A stretch of DNA of 64,000 bases from Oceanospirillaceae bacterium (GTDB lineage: Bacteria; Pseudomonadota; Gammaproteobacteria; Pseudomonadales; Balneatricaceae), in contig JABXIM010000036.1 in assembly GCA_013373085.1 (NCBI GenBank), positions 1-64,000 of the forward strand, given 5' to 3'. The notes beneath the pieces were generated by a model. The model was not told where the DNA came from and made no database searches. It saw only the letters and a program-made list of their open reading frames with translations. Numbering within the stretch: position 1 is the stretch's first letter; each line of letters opens with the position of its first letter. Made by a program: the position numbers and the translations under genes. Shown piece by piece: positions 7,594-15,918 of this stretch.

Positions 7594-9039
7594 ATGAATG
7601 AGGGTGATCAACTATTGGCTCGGCCAGCGATGGATTACCGGGCACCGTTGAAGCTGCTCGCCACGATGGCGGTGCTGGCGCTAGCCTGGTACGGCAACGC
7701 CACCATCGTCGATGGCCAGTTCGGCTGGTTCAGCCTGTTACCAGTGATAGCGGTGCTCGGGGCTGCGGTATTGACACACCGTTCCGTCGAGTCCCTGCTG
7801 TTCGGTGTGCTGGTGGGCTTCGTGTTGATCGATCCGGGCAGCCTGGTGCGCAACCTGGTGAATACCAGCCTGGCGACGATGAGCGACGGCACCACCGCAT
7901 GGATCCTTATGCTGACCTTCCTGGTCGGCGGCTTGGTGGCGCTGATCAATTTTTCCGGTGGCACCCAGGCGTTCGGAAGCTGGGTCAGCCGGTTCGCGAG
8001 CAGCCGCAGCCGGGTCCTGATTGCAACTTGGATCATGGGGCTCATGATCTTCATCGACGACTACCTGAACGCGCTGGCGGTCAGCTCGTCGATGAAAAAG
8101 CTGGGCGACCGCTTCCGCGTGTCGCGACAGATGATCGCCTACATGGTCGATTCGACGTCGGCCCCGATGTGTGTGCTGGTGCCCGTCTCCACCTGGGCGA
8201 TCTTCATCGTTGGGCTCTTCGAGTCCAACGGCGTGTTTCCCGAGGGGGAGGGCTTTGCGCGTTACGTCGAGCTGATTCCGTACATCCTGTACGCCTGGGT
8301 GGCGATTTTAATGGTGCCGATGGTGAGCCTGGGCTGGTTGCCGGCGCTCGGTGCGATGAAGAAGGCGGAAGCGGACGCCTGCAAGGGCGTCAGGCCCCAT
8401 GGCGATGATTTGCAGCCGGCGGAAGTCGCGGCCCCCAGGCTTCGCAACTTCCTGTTACCCCTGCTGGTGTTCGTCGTGGCGACCTGGCATTTCGACTTCG
8501 ACACCCTTCTCGGCGCCGTGCTGGCGCTGATGGTTACGGTACCGCTGTTCCTCTGGCAGGGCCTTGGCAACCTGAGCCGCCTGTTCGATGAAATCCTCGG
8601 CGGTTTCTCCAGTATGATCCTGCCCATGACCGTGGTGCTGACATCCTTCGTGTTGCAGCGTGTCAACGATCAGCTGGGGCTGTCCGGTTTCGTGCTGGAT
8701 CAGGTGGTGCCCTACATGAATGCCGCCTGGCTCCCGGCGATCGCCTTCCTGGTGCTGTCCGTGCTGACGTTCGCAACCGGGTCTTTCTGGGGAGTCTATG
8801 CGATCGCGCTGCCGGTGCTCGTGCCTCTGGCGCAAGCCTTGGGCGCGGATCTGCAGCTGACCCTCGGGGCCCTGATATCGGCGGGAGTTTTCGGCAGCCA
8901 TGCGTGTTTCTTCGGCGATGCCACGGTAATCACGGCCAAAGGCGCCGGCTGCTCCCCGTACAGCCACGCGATAACGCAACTTCCCTATGCGCTGATAGCG
9001 GCTAGCGTCGCGACAGCGCTCTTCGTATTACTCGCCTGA
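7594..9039 (+). CDS. NhaC-family Na+/H+ antiporter
   Basis: A 481-residue polytopic membrane protein with about 11-12 hydrophobic segments. It carries NhaC hallmarks: the FIDDYLNALAV loop (about residue 153) and DSTSAPMCVLVPVSTWA (about 186), then a GVFGSHACFFGDATVI segment close to the C-terminus. Length is normal for the family. AAGAGG lies about 7 bases before the ATG. The deacetylase gene begins 25 bases after this stop, so they share an operon. Family members exchange Na+ for H+ or organic substrates; with an amidohydrolase next door, transport of an acetylated polyamine or a released product is plausible but inferred. Confidence 0.88.
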   Translation: MNEGDQLLARPAMDYRAPLKLLATMAVLALAWYGNATIVDGQFGWFSLLPVIAVLGAAVLTHRSVESLLFGVLVGFVLIDPGSLVRNLVNTSLATMSDGTTAWILMLTFLVGGLVALINFSGGTQAFGSWVSRFASSRSRVLIATWIMGLMIFIDDYLNALAVSSSMKKLGDRFRVSRQMIAYMVDSTSAPMCVLVPVSTWAIFIVGLFESNGVFPEGEGFARYVELIPYILYAWVAILMVPMVSLGWLPALGAMKKAEADACKGVRPHGDDLQPAEVAAPRLRNFLLPLLVFVVATWHFDFDTLLGAVLALMVTVPLFLWQGLGNLSRLFDEILGGFSSMILPMTVVLTSFVLQRVNDQLGLSGFVLDQVVPYMNAAWLPAIAFLVLSVLTFATGSFWGVYAIALPVLVPLAQALGADLQLTLGALISAGVFGSHACFFGDATVITAKGAGCSPYSHAITQLPYALIAASVATALFVLLA

Positions 9040-9064
9040 GGCGACCCTGGAACCGAGAGTTGAG

Positions 9065-10189
9065 ATGATCAGAAAAACCGGCTTTCTTTACGACGAGCTG
9101 TGCATGTGGCACGACCCAGGTCCTCGTTCCATATTCGACGGGGCCGGCCTCTACTTCCAGCCCGAGCGGGCGGCGGAAAATCCAGAAACGAAGCGCCGCC
9201 TGCGTAACTTGCTGGAGGTGAGCGGTGTACTGAAACAGCTGCAACCTCTTGAAGCGACACCTGCCACGCGCGAAGACCTGCTGCGCTTCCATACGCCCGA
9301 TTACATCGATCACCTCCAGGCAACGAGTGCCCGAGGTCCAGGGGATGCCGGAGACGGTGCGCCCTTCGCGCGTGGTGGTTACGATATCGCCCGCCACTCT
9401 GCCGGCCTGGCGATTCGGGCAGTCGAGGCCGTTCTCGAAGGCGAGGTTCGCAACGCTTACGCGCTGACCCGGCCGCCGGGGCATCATGCCCAGTCCGATC
9501 AAGGACAAGGTTTCTGCCTGTTGGGCAACATTCCGATTGCAGTAATGGCGGCTCAGGCCCGGGGCAAGGTCGGTCGCGTCGCGGTGGTGGATTGGGACGT
9601 CCACCACGGCAACGGCACCCAGGAGGCCTTCTATGAGCGCGACGACGTATTGACGATATCGTTGCATCACGATGGCAATTTCCCCCTTCACTCTGGCGGC
9701 ATCGAGGAAAATGGCAGTGGACGCGGCACCGGTTTCAACCTGAACGTCCCCATGCCGGCCGGCAGTGGTATCGGCGCCTACCTCGCCGCCCTCGACCAGC
9801 TTGTCCTGCGCGCCCTAGAACGCTTCCAGCCGGAGCTCATCGTCGTCGCCTGTGGCTTCGATGCCGCGGCGCTGGATCCGCTCGGACCCATGATCCTGAA
9901 CAGCGACTGTTATCGACGGATGACCCGGATGCTGATGGCAGCGGCGGACCGCCTTTGTGACGGTCGCCTGGTGTTCGTTCACGAAGGGGGCTACTCGGAG
10001 TCCTACGTGCCCTTCTGCGGCCTCGCCGTGATCGAGGAGCTGGCCGGCCTGAGCAGTCCCGTCGTCGACGTGCTGGGCGACGAAATCGCCTGCTGGGGAC
10101 AGCAGGAACTGCAGACGCATCAGCAGGTCCTACTCGACCGGGTCCGCCCCCTGCTTGACCGTATCGTACCGGCCCGCTCCCTAGCCTGA
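9065..10189 (+). CDS. Histone deacetylase-family amidohydrolase (probable acetylpolyamine amidohydrolase)
   Basis: A 374-residue zinc amidohydrolase of the arginase/deacetylase fold, class II type. Active-site residues are present: the His pair in RPPGHHA (H140-H141), zinc ligands D178 and H180 in DWDVHHGNGT, zinc ligand D266 in CGFDA, and the catalytic Tyr in HEGGY (Y310). Bacterial members remove acetyl groups from polyamines or other small amides. Lying in an operon with an NhaC-type antiporter and near a LuxR-type regulator and aguB, it most likely deacetylates a polyamine such as acetylputrescine. The substrate is inferred from neighbours, not read from the protein. Confidence 0.87.
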   Translation: MIRKTGFLYDELCMWHDPGPRSIFDGAGLYFQPERAAENPETKRRLRNLLEVSGVLKQLQPLEATPATREDLLRFHTPDYIDHLQATSARGPGDAGDGAPFARGGYDIARHSAGLAIRAVEAVLEGEVRNAYALTRPPGHHAQSDQGQGFCLLGNIPIAVMAAQARGKVGRVAVVDWDVHHGNGTQEAFYERDDVLTISLHHDGNFPLHSGGIEENGSGRGTGFNLNVPMPAGSGIGAYLAALDQLVLRALERFQPELIVVACGFDAAALDPLGPMILNSDCYRRMTRMLMAAADRLCDGRLVFVHEGGYSESYVPFCGLAVIEELAGLSSPVVDVLGDEIACWGQQELQTHQQVLLDRVRPLLDRIVPARSLA

Positions 10190-10196
10190 GATCGCT

Positions 10197-10218
10197 GCGG
10201 CGGGTCTCGGCCCGCCGC
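10197..10218 (+). terminator. Hairpin after the deacetylase gene
   Basis: GCGGCGGG (10197-10204) pairs perfectly with CCCGCCGC (10211-10218) around a 6-base loop and is followed by the pyrimidine-rich TTCTGTT. It could terminate or attenuate transcription into the LuxR-type gene. The T run is short. Confidence 0.5.
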
Positions 10219-10267
10219 TTCTGTTATCCTGCGGTCAGGCAGTACCGCAAGCCGATCGGGAATTCTC

Positions 10268-11116
10268 ATGACCTACAGCGGCCGCGACTGGTACGGGCAA
10301 CTGGCCGACATCGTCGATCATCTCGGCAGCGAAAGCTTCACCGAACGCCTGATGGCGGCTCTCACCGGGCGGATTCCCGTCGACCAGTCGATGATCATCG
10401 CTTTTCATCGTGACAGCGCACCCTCCATTCTGTTCGCCGACGTGGACGAGCCTCTGCGCCGGGCGGTCGTCGACAGCTACGTACAGGGGCCCTACCTGCT
10501 GGATCCCTGGTACGAGCTGGTCAAACGGCAGGCGTCGGGTGGCCTCTATATGCTCAAGGAGGTCGCCCCGGACAACTTCTTTTCCAGCGAGTATTACCTG
10601 ACCTACTACCGCGATACGCGGCTGAAGAACGAAGCGGTTTACCTGGTTCCGCTGGATGACGGTGCGCAGTTGCAGATTTCGATGGGATTCTACAGCACCG
10701 CTCTGGGCGGCTCGGTGGTACAGGCTCTGCGAACTATCGAGCCGCTGATCCTGTCACTGTCCCGGCGCCACTGGGGCCCTGGATCGGCCCTTGCGGGCGA
10801 TGGCAACGCCGAGCGCGCCGCGGTTCACCACCGGGTTTCCAGCGTATTCCAGAGCTTCGGAGCATCGGTGCTGACCGAGCGGGAACGCCAACTGGCGCTG
10901 ATGATCCTGCGGGGCTATTCGCTCAAGGCGTCGGCCGAGTCGCTGGGAATCGCGATGGGAACGGTCAAGGTCCACTGCAAGAACCTTTACCAGAAGCTGG
11001 GCATCACGTCTCAGGCGGAGCTGTTCTCGCTCTTCATCGACGCCCTGACGATGCCGGGGTCACCGGAGGACGGCGACCCCCTGCGTTACTGCCTGATGTC
11101 AAAGTCCGGACGCTAG
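10268..11116 (+). CDS. LuxR-type helix-turn-helix transcriptional regulator
   Basis: A 282-residue regulator. The C-terminal GerE/LuxR helix-turn-helix (about residues 205-260) has LTERERQLALMILRGYSLK, then AESLGIAMGTVKVHCKNLY and QKLGI. The N-terminal 180 residues are a GAF- or autoinducer-domain-like sensor with many aromatics (YLLDPWYELV, SEYYLTYYRD). No LuxI-type synthase is present in the window, so if it binds a ligand it is more likely a local metabolite than a self-made autoinducer. It follows the amidohydrolase gene by 78 bases and overlaps the 3' end of the convergent aguB by 18 bases, which suggests it controls the polyamine genes. Confidence 0.82.
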   Translation: MTYSGRDWYGQLADIVDHLGSESFTERLMAALTGRIPVDQSMIIAFHRDSAPSILFADVDEPLRRAVVDSYVQGPYLLDPWYELVKRQASGGLYMLKEVAPDNFFSSEYYLTYYRDTRLKNEAVYLVPLDDGAQLQISMGFYSTALGGSVVQALRTIEPLILSLSRRHWGPGSALAGDGNAERAAVHHRVSSVFQSFGASVLTERERQLALMILRGYSLKASAESLGIAMGTVKVHCKNLYQKLGITSQAELFSLFIDALTMPGSPEDGDPLRYCLMSKSGR

Positions 11117-11986
11117 GTAGCCGTCCAGCGTACCGATGCCCCTGTAGGCCTCCGGCCGGCGGTCGCGGAAGCATCCCCAGGCACGGCGGTAACGACGCAT
11201 CTCCTCGAGGTCGAAGGTATGCAGCAGGACCTGCCGACCGTCGCGTCCGGCCTGCTGCACCTTTTCCCCGCGGTGGTCGGCGATGAAGGCCGAGCCGTAA
11301 AAGGTTATCGCATTGTCGTTCGATTTTGCCCGCTCCGAGCCAATGCGGTTGGATGCGACGACACCAACCATGTTGGCGCCGGCATGGCCGCACATGACAT
11401 TCTGCCAGTGCGGCATGGAGTCCTGTACCTCGCCGTTGGGTTCCGAGCCAATCGCAGTCGGATACAGCAGTATTTCTGCGCCCTGCAACGCCATACAACG
11501 TGCCGCTTCGGGGAACCACTGATCCCAGCAGATACCGACGCCGATCCTGCCATAGGTCGTGTCCCAGACCCTGAAGCCCGTATCGCCATGATTGAAGTAA
11601 AACTTCTCGTGATAACCCTCATACTCGGGGATGTGTGTCTTGCGATAGACCCCCATTAACTCACCGGTCGCATCGATCATCGCCATCGAATTGAAATAGG
11701 CGTTACCGGCGCGCTCGTACCAGCTTACGGGGATCACCACGGACAGCTCCCGGGCCAGCCCGGCCAGGCGCTGGATCGTCTGGCTTTCGTTCACGGTCGT
11801 GGCCAGGTCGTAGTAGTCCAGGTTGTGCTCGATACAGAAATAGGGCGTTTCGAACAGCTCCTGCAGGAGTACCACCTGGGCGCCCTGTGTCGCCGCCTCC
11901 CGTATCAGCTCTACGGCTTGTTCGATATTGTCTTCGAGGTTCCAGCTGCAAGCCATCTGGGTCGCCGCTACCGTTATCTTGCTCAT
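11099..11986 (-). CDS. aguB: N-carbamoylputrescine amidase
   Basis: A 295-residue nitrilase-superfamily enzyme that hydrolyses N-carbamoylputrescine to putrescine, CO2 and ammonia, the last step of the agmatine route. The Glu-Lys-Cys triad is visible in LQELFETPYF, YRKTHIP and GICWDQWFPE. The E.YHEKFYF segment and CWDQWFPEAAR are typical of AguB and its plant homologues rather than general nitrilases. The start at 11986 is preceded by AGGTGGT at 7 bases; the longer frame to 11995 is less likely. No agmatine deiminase (aguA) is in the window. It fits with the acetylpolyamine amidohydrolase nearby. Confidence 0.9.
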   Translation of the reverse strand: MSKITVAATQMACSWNLEDNIEQAVELIREAATQGAQVVLLQELFETPYFCIEHNLDYYDLATTVNESQTIQRLAGLARELSVVIPVSWYERAGNAYFNSMAMIDATGELMGVYRKTHIPEYEGYHEKFYFNHGDTGFRVWDTTYGRIGVGICWDQWFPEAARCMALQGAEILLYPTAIGSEPNGEVQDSMPHWQNVMCGHAGANMVGVVASNRIGSERAKSNDNAITFYGSAFIADHRGEKVQQAGRDGRQVLLHTFDLEEMRRYRRAWGCFRDRRPEAYRGIGTLDGYLASGL

Positions 11987-12194
11987 GAATACCACCTGTA
12001 AGGTTTATTGTTTTGTGCGCCGGGTGGGCCAAGGCGAGACCGCAGGCGTCGAAGTCATGATGGCTTTCAGGCGGGAACAGGACGATACCGACTTTTCATT
12101 AGGCGCAAGGCTCAGCGTTATCGCACCACAGGTTCGGAGGATTGCGAATAACACATTGGCGACAACCGGAGGCGGATCCAAGCCCCGGGAGCGA

Positions 12195-12359
12195 TTGGAC
12201 TCTGTTCAAAAAATCTGCCGTTTCCCCGACAACGGCTGGTCCTTGTACGGCCTGGCAACGGCGCTCAGAGCGCAGGGCCGGGAGGATGAGGCGGCGGACG
12301 TGGAAGCCGACTTCAAGCAGGTCTGGAAAACAGCGGATGTGGACTTAACCGACCTCTGA
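12195..12359 (+). pseudogene. C-terminal remnant of a TPR-repeat protein gene
   Basis: The last ~54 codons of this frame read like the end of a large tetratricopeptide-repeat protein: FPDNGWSLYGLATALRAQ followed by GREDEAADVEADFKQVWKTAD. The pattern of a N/DNGWSL.GL helix and a terminal AW..AD is a common C-terminus in this family. Upstream in the same frame nothing recognisable continues, and no promoter or full-length gene is visible. I read it as a leftover after deletion of the gene body. Confidence 0.6.
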
Positions 12360-12628
12360 AGTCAGCGCCAGGTCGAAAGCGAGGGTCTACAAGCTCGGCG
12401 ACGAGAGCGGCTTATCCCTACGGATAACGAAGAATTAATAACTAATTATCTGACTTTTGCGCCGAAATCGAATAATACCCGCCGCAGCTCGTTGCTATGG
12501 TTGTTAGAGGCATGATTTTGCGACGTTCTGCCTGCACCCATTGACGGGATTGTTATCCCGCAATACAGGGACCAATCAACCCACCGTGAGCCACGGATGG
12601 CCTGTTCCACAAGAACAAGGAATAAACC
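12360..12628 (+). promoter_or_regulatory. Intergenic upstream region of the secreted PA/LVIVD protein
   Basis: About 270 bases with a locally AT-rich patch (around 12425-12450, AAGAATTAATAACTAATTAT), then GC-rich sequence, ending in the ribosome site AAGGA before the ATG at 12629. It presumably holds the promoter, but no factor-binding site could be named. Confidence 0.35.
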
Positions 12629-14632
12629 ATGGCCATCTTTTCAATGTGGCGACCGCTGACCGCCATTGCCCTCTCATCGATCCTGATTCCCGCTGCCCAA
12701 GCAGATGAACGACTGCTATCGGACGGGAACGCTAACCTCCATCCGGCCCACGACACACTGTTGCCCGACGGCCACGTGCCAGCTAACCAGAACTACGGCT
12801 TTACCGTGATCGGCCGGGATACGCTTGGCGGTATTTCGGACGGGCTCTATACCGACGTCTGGGCCCACGAGGGTTACGCTTACATTGGCACCTTCCAGGA
12901 ACCGGACTGTACCCGGGCAGGGGTTTACATTTCCGATATCCGGGACCCCGCCAATCCGGTCACGGTGGGTATGATCAAATCCCCGCCCCAGACACGGATA
13001 AACGACGTCAAGGTAACCGAAATCAACGGTCGTGACGTACTGATCCACTCGCTTGAACCCTGCGGCCAGCTATTCGGCAACGGGCGCGCGGTCGGCCGCG
13101 GGAATGGCGGCCATCAACAAGGCCAGGTGGGTGTTTCGCTCTGGGACGTAACGAATCCGAGCCGGCCCCACCCGCTGAAGCAGAACTTTCTCGATTTTCC
13201 GGTCCACAATGTCTTCCCCTGGACCACCGCTGGCGGGAATACCTACATGCTCGTGGTGGATGACCTGGCAGTGGATGACCTGAAGATCGTCGACATTTCC
13301 AAACCCCAGTCCCCTAAACTGATTGCCACGACGGGGATCGGGACCTGGTTGGTCACCAATCCCGAAATCGCCGACGACGGTCAGCTGTTCCTGGGGAGTT
13401 TTGCAGCCCCGCTGCTGCACGATGTCTGGGTGAACGACCTGGACCCGGGGCCCGGCGAGGACTGGCAGGCCGTTCTTTCCTACTGGGATGCGGGCTTCAT
13501 CACACTCGATGTCAACCACCCCAGCAACCCCGTTTTCATAGCCGACTCCACCTACCCGGACCCCGACCCGGTTCACGGCACCTCACCTCCCGAGGGTAAT
13601 GCCCACGCCGCGGTCTTTGCCGGTACCGATTTCGACAAGATTTTTGGGGGTGACGAGGATTTTGACTCGACCTTTACCGCCGTCACGGTCGCCGGCGAGG
13701 ACTACCGTGCCACCCAGGGCAGCGACGTTCCCCAGATAGGCGGCGCGGTCGACGAGGTGAGCGGCCCGACAGTCTTCGTCGGACTAGCCTGTGGCGGCTC
13801 TCTGCCCCCAGCCCCTGATGATGACGCTATTGCGGTGATCGAACGGGGTGACTGTACATTTACCACCAAGGCGCAGGCAGCGCAGGCCGCTGGTTACCAG
13901 GCGGGGGTGGTATTCAACTCGGACGCACCGGGCAACTGCGAGGCAACCGTCTCCATGCTGGTAGAGGCGGATATCCCGATGCTGTTTGTCCCTCGCTCGA
14001 GCGGCTATGCCATTCTCGGGATCGACGGCTACGACCCGGGGGCATGCCCCGACGGCGTCAACCCCGCCTTGCCCGAGCCGTCAAGTCCGGGCCTCGCTGC
14101 TACCCTGGGGGCTGTATTCGATGGCTGGGGTTACTTCCACGCGCTCAACAATCTGCCAACACCCGTCACAGTCCCGAAAGGCATGGGGGATGATGCCGAA
14201 ACGGTGGAAGTGGGCTACTTGGGCGAAATCGGCTACTACGCGCCGGCGGAAGTCACGGATCCGGCACTGGCCAGCGGTGTCGGAGACCTGACCATGCACA
14301 ATCTCGAGGTGGATCCGAGTAATCCTGAGCGCACATTTATTAGCTGGTACTCCCTCGGCATGCGCGCCGTCGAGTGGCGGCCGGGCCACCTGCATACCAA
14401 CTCGAACGGCGAAGGCGTTGTCTCCTGGAACATGCACGAGGTGGGCCGCTTTATCGCCGGTGAAGAATACGGAGAGGCAGAAGGCTCCAACTTCTGGGGC
14501 GTTCATGTGACCGAGATCGGCGGCGAGCAGTACATTCTGGGCTCGGACCGCAACACCGGCCTCTGGATCTTCCAGTGGAGCTGCGAGGACGTTAGCGACG
14601 TGCTGTACTGCAGCGGGCCGGTAACGCCCTGA
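12629..14632 (+). CDS. Secreted LVIVD-repeat / PA-domain protein
   Basis: A 667-residue exported protein. A signal peptide ends near residue 25 (cleavage after AAQA). Repeats of the LVIVD beta-propeller type follow (GVYISDIRDPANPVTVG, VSLWDVTNPSRPHPLK, LKIVDISKPQSPKLIA, FITLDVNHPSNPVFIA). Between about residues 370 and 480 lies a protease-associated (PA) domain insert (IAVIERGDCTFTTKAQAAQAAG, then GVVFNSD). A final propeller part ends in GLWIFQWSCED. No protease catalytic motif is visible. Such proteins are extracellular or periplasmic with unknown ligand. It stands alone between an upstream intergenic region and a strong terminator. Confidence 0.75.
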   Translation: MAIFSMWRPLTAIALSSILIPAAQADERLLSDGNANLHPAHDTLLPDGHVPANQNYGFTVIGRDTLGGISDGLYTDVWAHEGYAYIGTFQEPDCTRAGVYISDIRDPANPVTVGMIKSPPQTRINDVKVTEINGRDVLIHSLEPCGQLFGNGRAVGRGNGGHQQGQVGVSLWDVTNPSRPHPLKQNFLDFPVHNVFPWTTAGGNTYMLVVDDLAVDDLKIVDISKPQSPKLIATTGIGTWLVTNPEIADDGQLFLGSFAAPLLHDVWVNDLDPGPGEDWQAVLSYWDAGFITLDVNHPSNPVFIADSTYPDPDPVHGTSPPEGNAHAAVFAGTDFDKIFGGDEDFDSTFTAVTVAGEDYRATQGSDVPQIGGAVDEVSGPTVFVGLACGGSLPPAPDDDAIAVIERGDCTFTTKAQAAQAAGYQAGVVFNSDAPGNCEATVSMLVEADIPMLFVPRSSGYAILGIDGYDPGACPDGVNPALPEPSSPGLAATLGAVFDGWGYFHALNNLPTPVTVPKGMGDDAETVEVGYLGEIGYYAPAEVTDPALASGVGDLTMHNLEVDPSNPERTFISWYSLGMRAVEWRPGHLHTNSNGEGVVSWNMHEVGRFIAGEEYGEAEGSNFWGVHVTEIGGEQYILGSDRNTGLWIFQWSCEDVSDVLYCSGPVTP

Positions 14633-14636
14633 CCCA

Positions 14637-14668
14637 GTGTGAAGGCCGCTCCCGGGCGGCCTTCACAC
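14637..14668 (+). terminator. Strong hairpin after the PA/LVIVD gene
   Basis: GTGTGAAGGCCGC (14637-14649) pairs perfectly with GCGGCCTTCACAC (14656-14668) around a 6-base loop, 4 bases past the stop codon. There is no long T run, but position and strength support a terminator. Confidence 0.65.
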
Positions 14669-14812
14669 ACCCATGGGATGACCTTGCACCAGCCAGCATG
14701 TTTCGCTTCATCAGACTGCAACAGTTCCTCCCCATAATCCCGTTTTGGTGTTCGCCCCCGTCCAGCCAGGCCAGGGGAACCGAAGCCGCAAACGCGAAAT
14801 GAGGTGATCAGG

Positions 14813-14998
14813 ATGGGACAGCAGTTTTCCGGCAAGTACCGTATTTCCATTGACGATATCGCCGACCACCGTCGCTCAGTCGTAGTCCGTGCCTGGCACA
14901 AGCTCCTGCAATGGGGTCTGCAGGCGCTCGAAGAACATAATGAGCTTCGCCGCTGGGAGGAGCAGGAAGGCGACTGGTCGGTCTCGCGCTACCGATAA
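14813..14998 (+). CDS. Small hypothetical protein (61 aa)
   Basis: I do not recognise a family. The frame has a good ribosome site (GAGGTGA, six bases before the ATG at 14813) and encodes a soluble, charged, largely helical peptide rich in Arg, Trp and Glu (WHKLLQWGLQALEEHNELRRW). No signal peptide. An upstream GTG at 14804 would add three residues. It stands alone after a terminator. The strong ribosome site is the main reason to accept it. Confidence 0.5.
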   Translation: MGQQFSGKYRISIDDIADHRRSVVVRAWHKLLQWGLQALEEHNELRRWEEQEGDWSVSRYR

Positions 14999-15459
14999 GC
15001 CTGATATAAACCAGGCTTCAGATTGCCGAATCCCGTCTCGCAGGGCTATAGCAAGGTTTTTTGTCACCGTTACGCCTATTCCTGCGCTGTCTGTCACAAC
15101 ACATAACATTATCCCCAATTTTTCCCCGCCGCCAAACATCAATGTTATCGCCTACCTGAGCCGCAAACCAAGCCGGTTCCGTCCATTCGCCGGCGCGCGG
15201 GCAAAGTATGGAACGCGCTTACCTTCATCCGCTTTCAGCTGCCCTGAGCCGCAACTTCAGTGCTCGTATCGTCTATCGCCCTATCTGAATCTTCTTTGAT
15301 CTGTGTCAGCAGGCTCGTGCCTGAGACTCGATGATTTTTGAGCGTTACAACTATATCTTTACTACATTAGATATCGCGCATGGAAGACGATACTGGGGCA
15401 GTAGCCGGATGTACCGCCCGGGACACAAGCCTATTGCTACTTCTTCGCTGAAGGGCCCA
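14999..15459 (+). other. Gene-free stretch
   Basis: About 460 bases with no credible gene on either strand. Local AT-rich sequence around 15340-15375 may contain the promoter of the downstream secreted Gln/Arg-rich protein. No repeat or RNA motif was recognised. Confidence 0.35.
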
Positions 15460-15852
15460 ATGATGAAGACATCTTTATCCACCGCACTGCTGCTCGGTTC
15501 CTTGCTGGCATCAACCGGCATTCCGACGATCGCCGCAGACCAGGATCGGGACCGGGATCATCAGATCGACCAGGACCGGCAGCGACTGCAGCAGCAGGAT
15601 CGTATCGACGGCTGGAATCTGATGACTGAACAGGAGCGTCAGCAGTATCGCGAGCGGATGCAGCATCTCGAGACACAGCAGGAACGGGAACGTTTTCGCG
15701 ATCAGCAGCATGAACTCATGATGCAGCGGATGCGCGAACAGCCTCGAGATATGCCCCGGTCACAACACCACCAGATGCACAACAACGCTCCCCGGAGCAG
15801 TGGCGGCGGACAGGCTAGCCCCGGTTCCGGCGGAGACAGAGGCAAGCACTAG
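15460..15852 (+). CDS. Exported Gln/Arg-rich small protein
   Basis: About 130 residues. The N-terminus is a signal peptide (MMKTSLSTALLLGSLLAS, cleavage near AAD). The mature part is extremely rich in Gln, Arg, Asp, Glu and Met (QDRDRDHQIDQDRQRLQQQD, EQERQQYRERMQHLE) and is probably helical, then ends in a Gly/Ser/Pro tail. The periplasmic, charged, Met/His-bearing composition recalls small metal- or stress-related periplasmic proteins, but no family can be named. I chose the double ATG at 15460/15463 because the signal peptide starts there; the open frame extends upstream without support. Confidence 0.6.
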   Translation: MMKTSLSTALLLGSLLASTGIPTIAADQDRDRDHQIDQDRQRLQQQDRIDGWNLMTEQERQQYRERMQHLETQQERERFRDQQHELMMQRMREQPRDMPRSQHHQMHNNAPRSSGGGQASPGSGGDRGKH

Positions 15853-15918
15853 GAAGTGGTGACTGTCAGAAGCGTCGCCGGCGGGGCAGCCGGCGACAGA
15901 ACACGCAGGAGAGAGTCG

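Noticed and set aside
10268-11116. Quorum-sensing system with LuxI
   Set aside because: No LuxI-type synthase is in the window; only a LuxR-type solo regulator.
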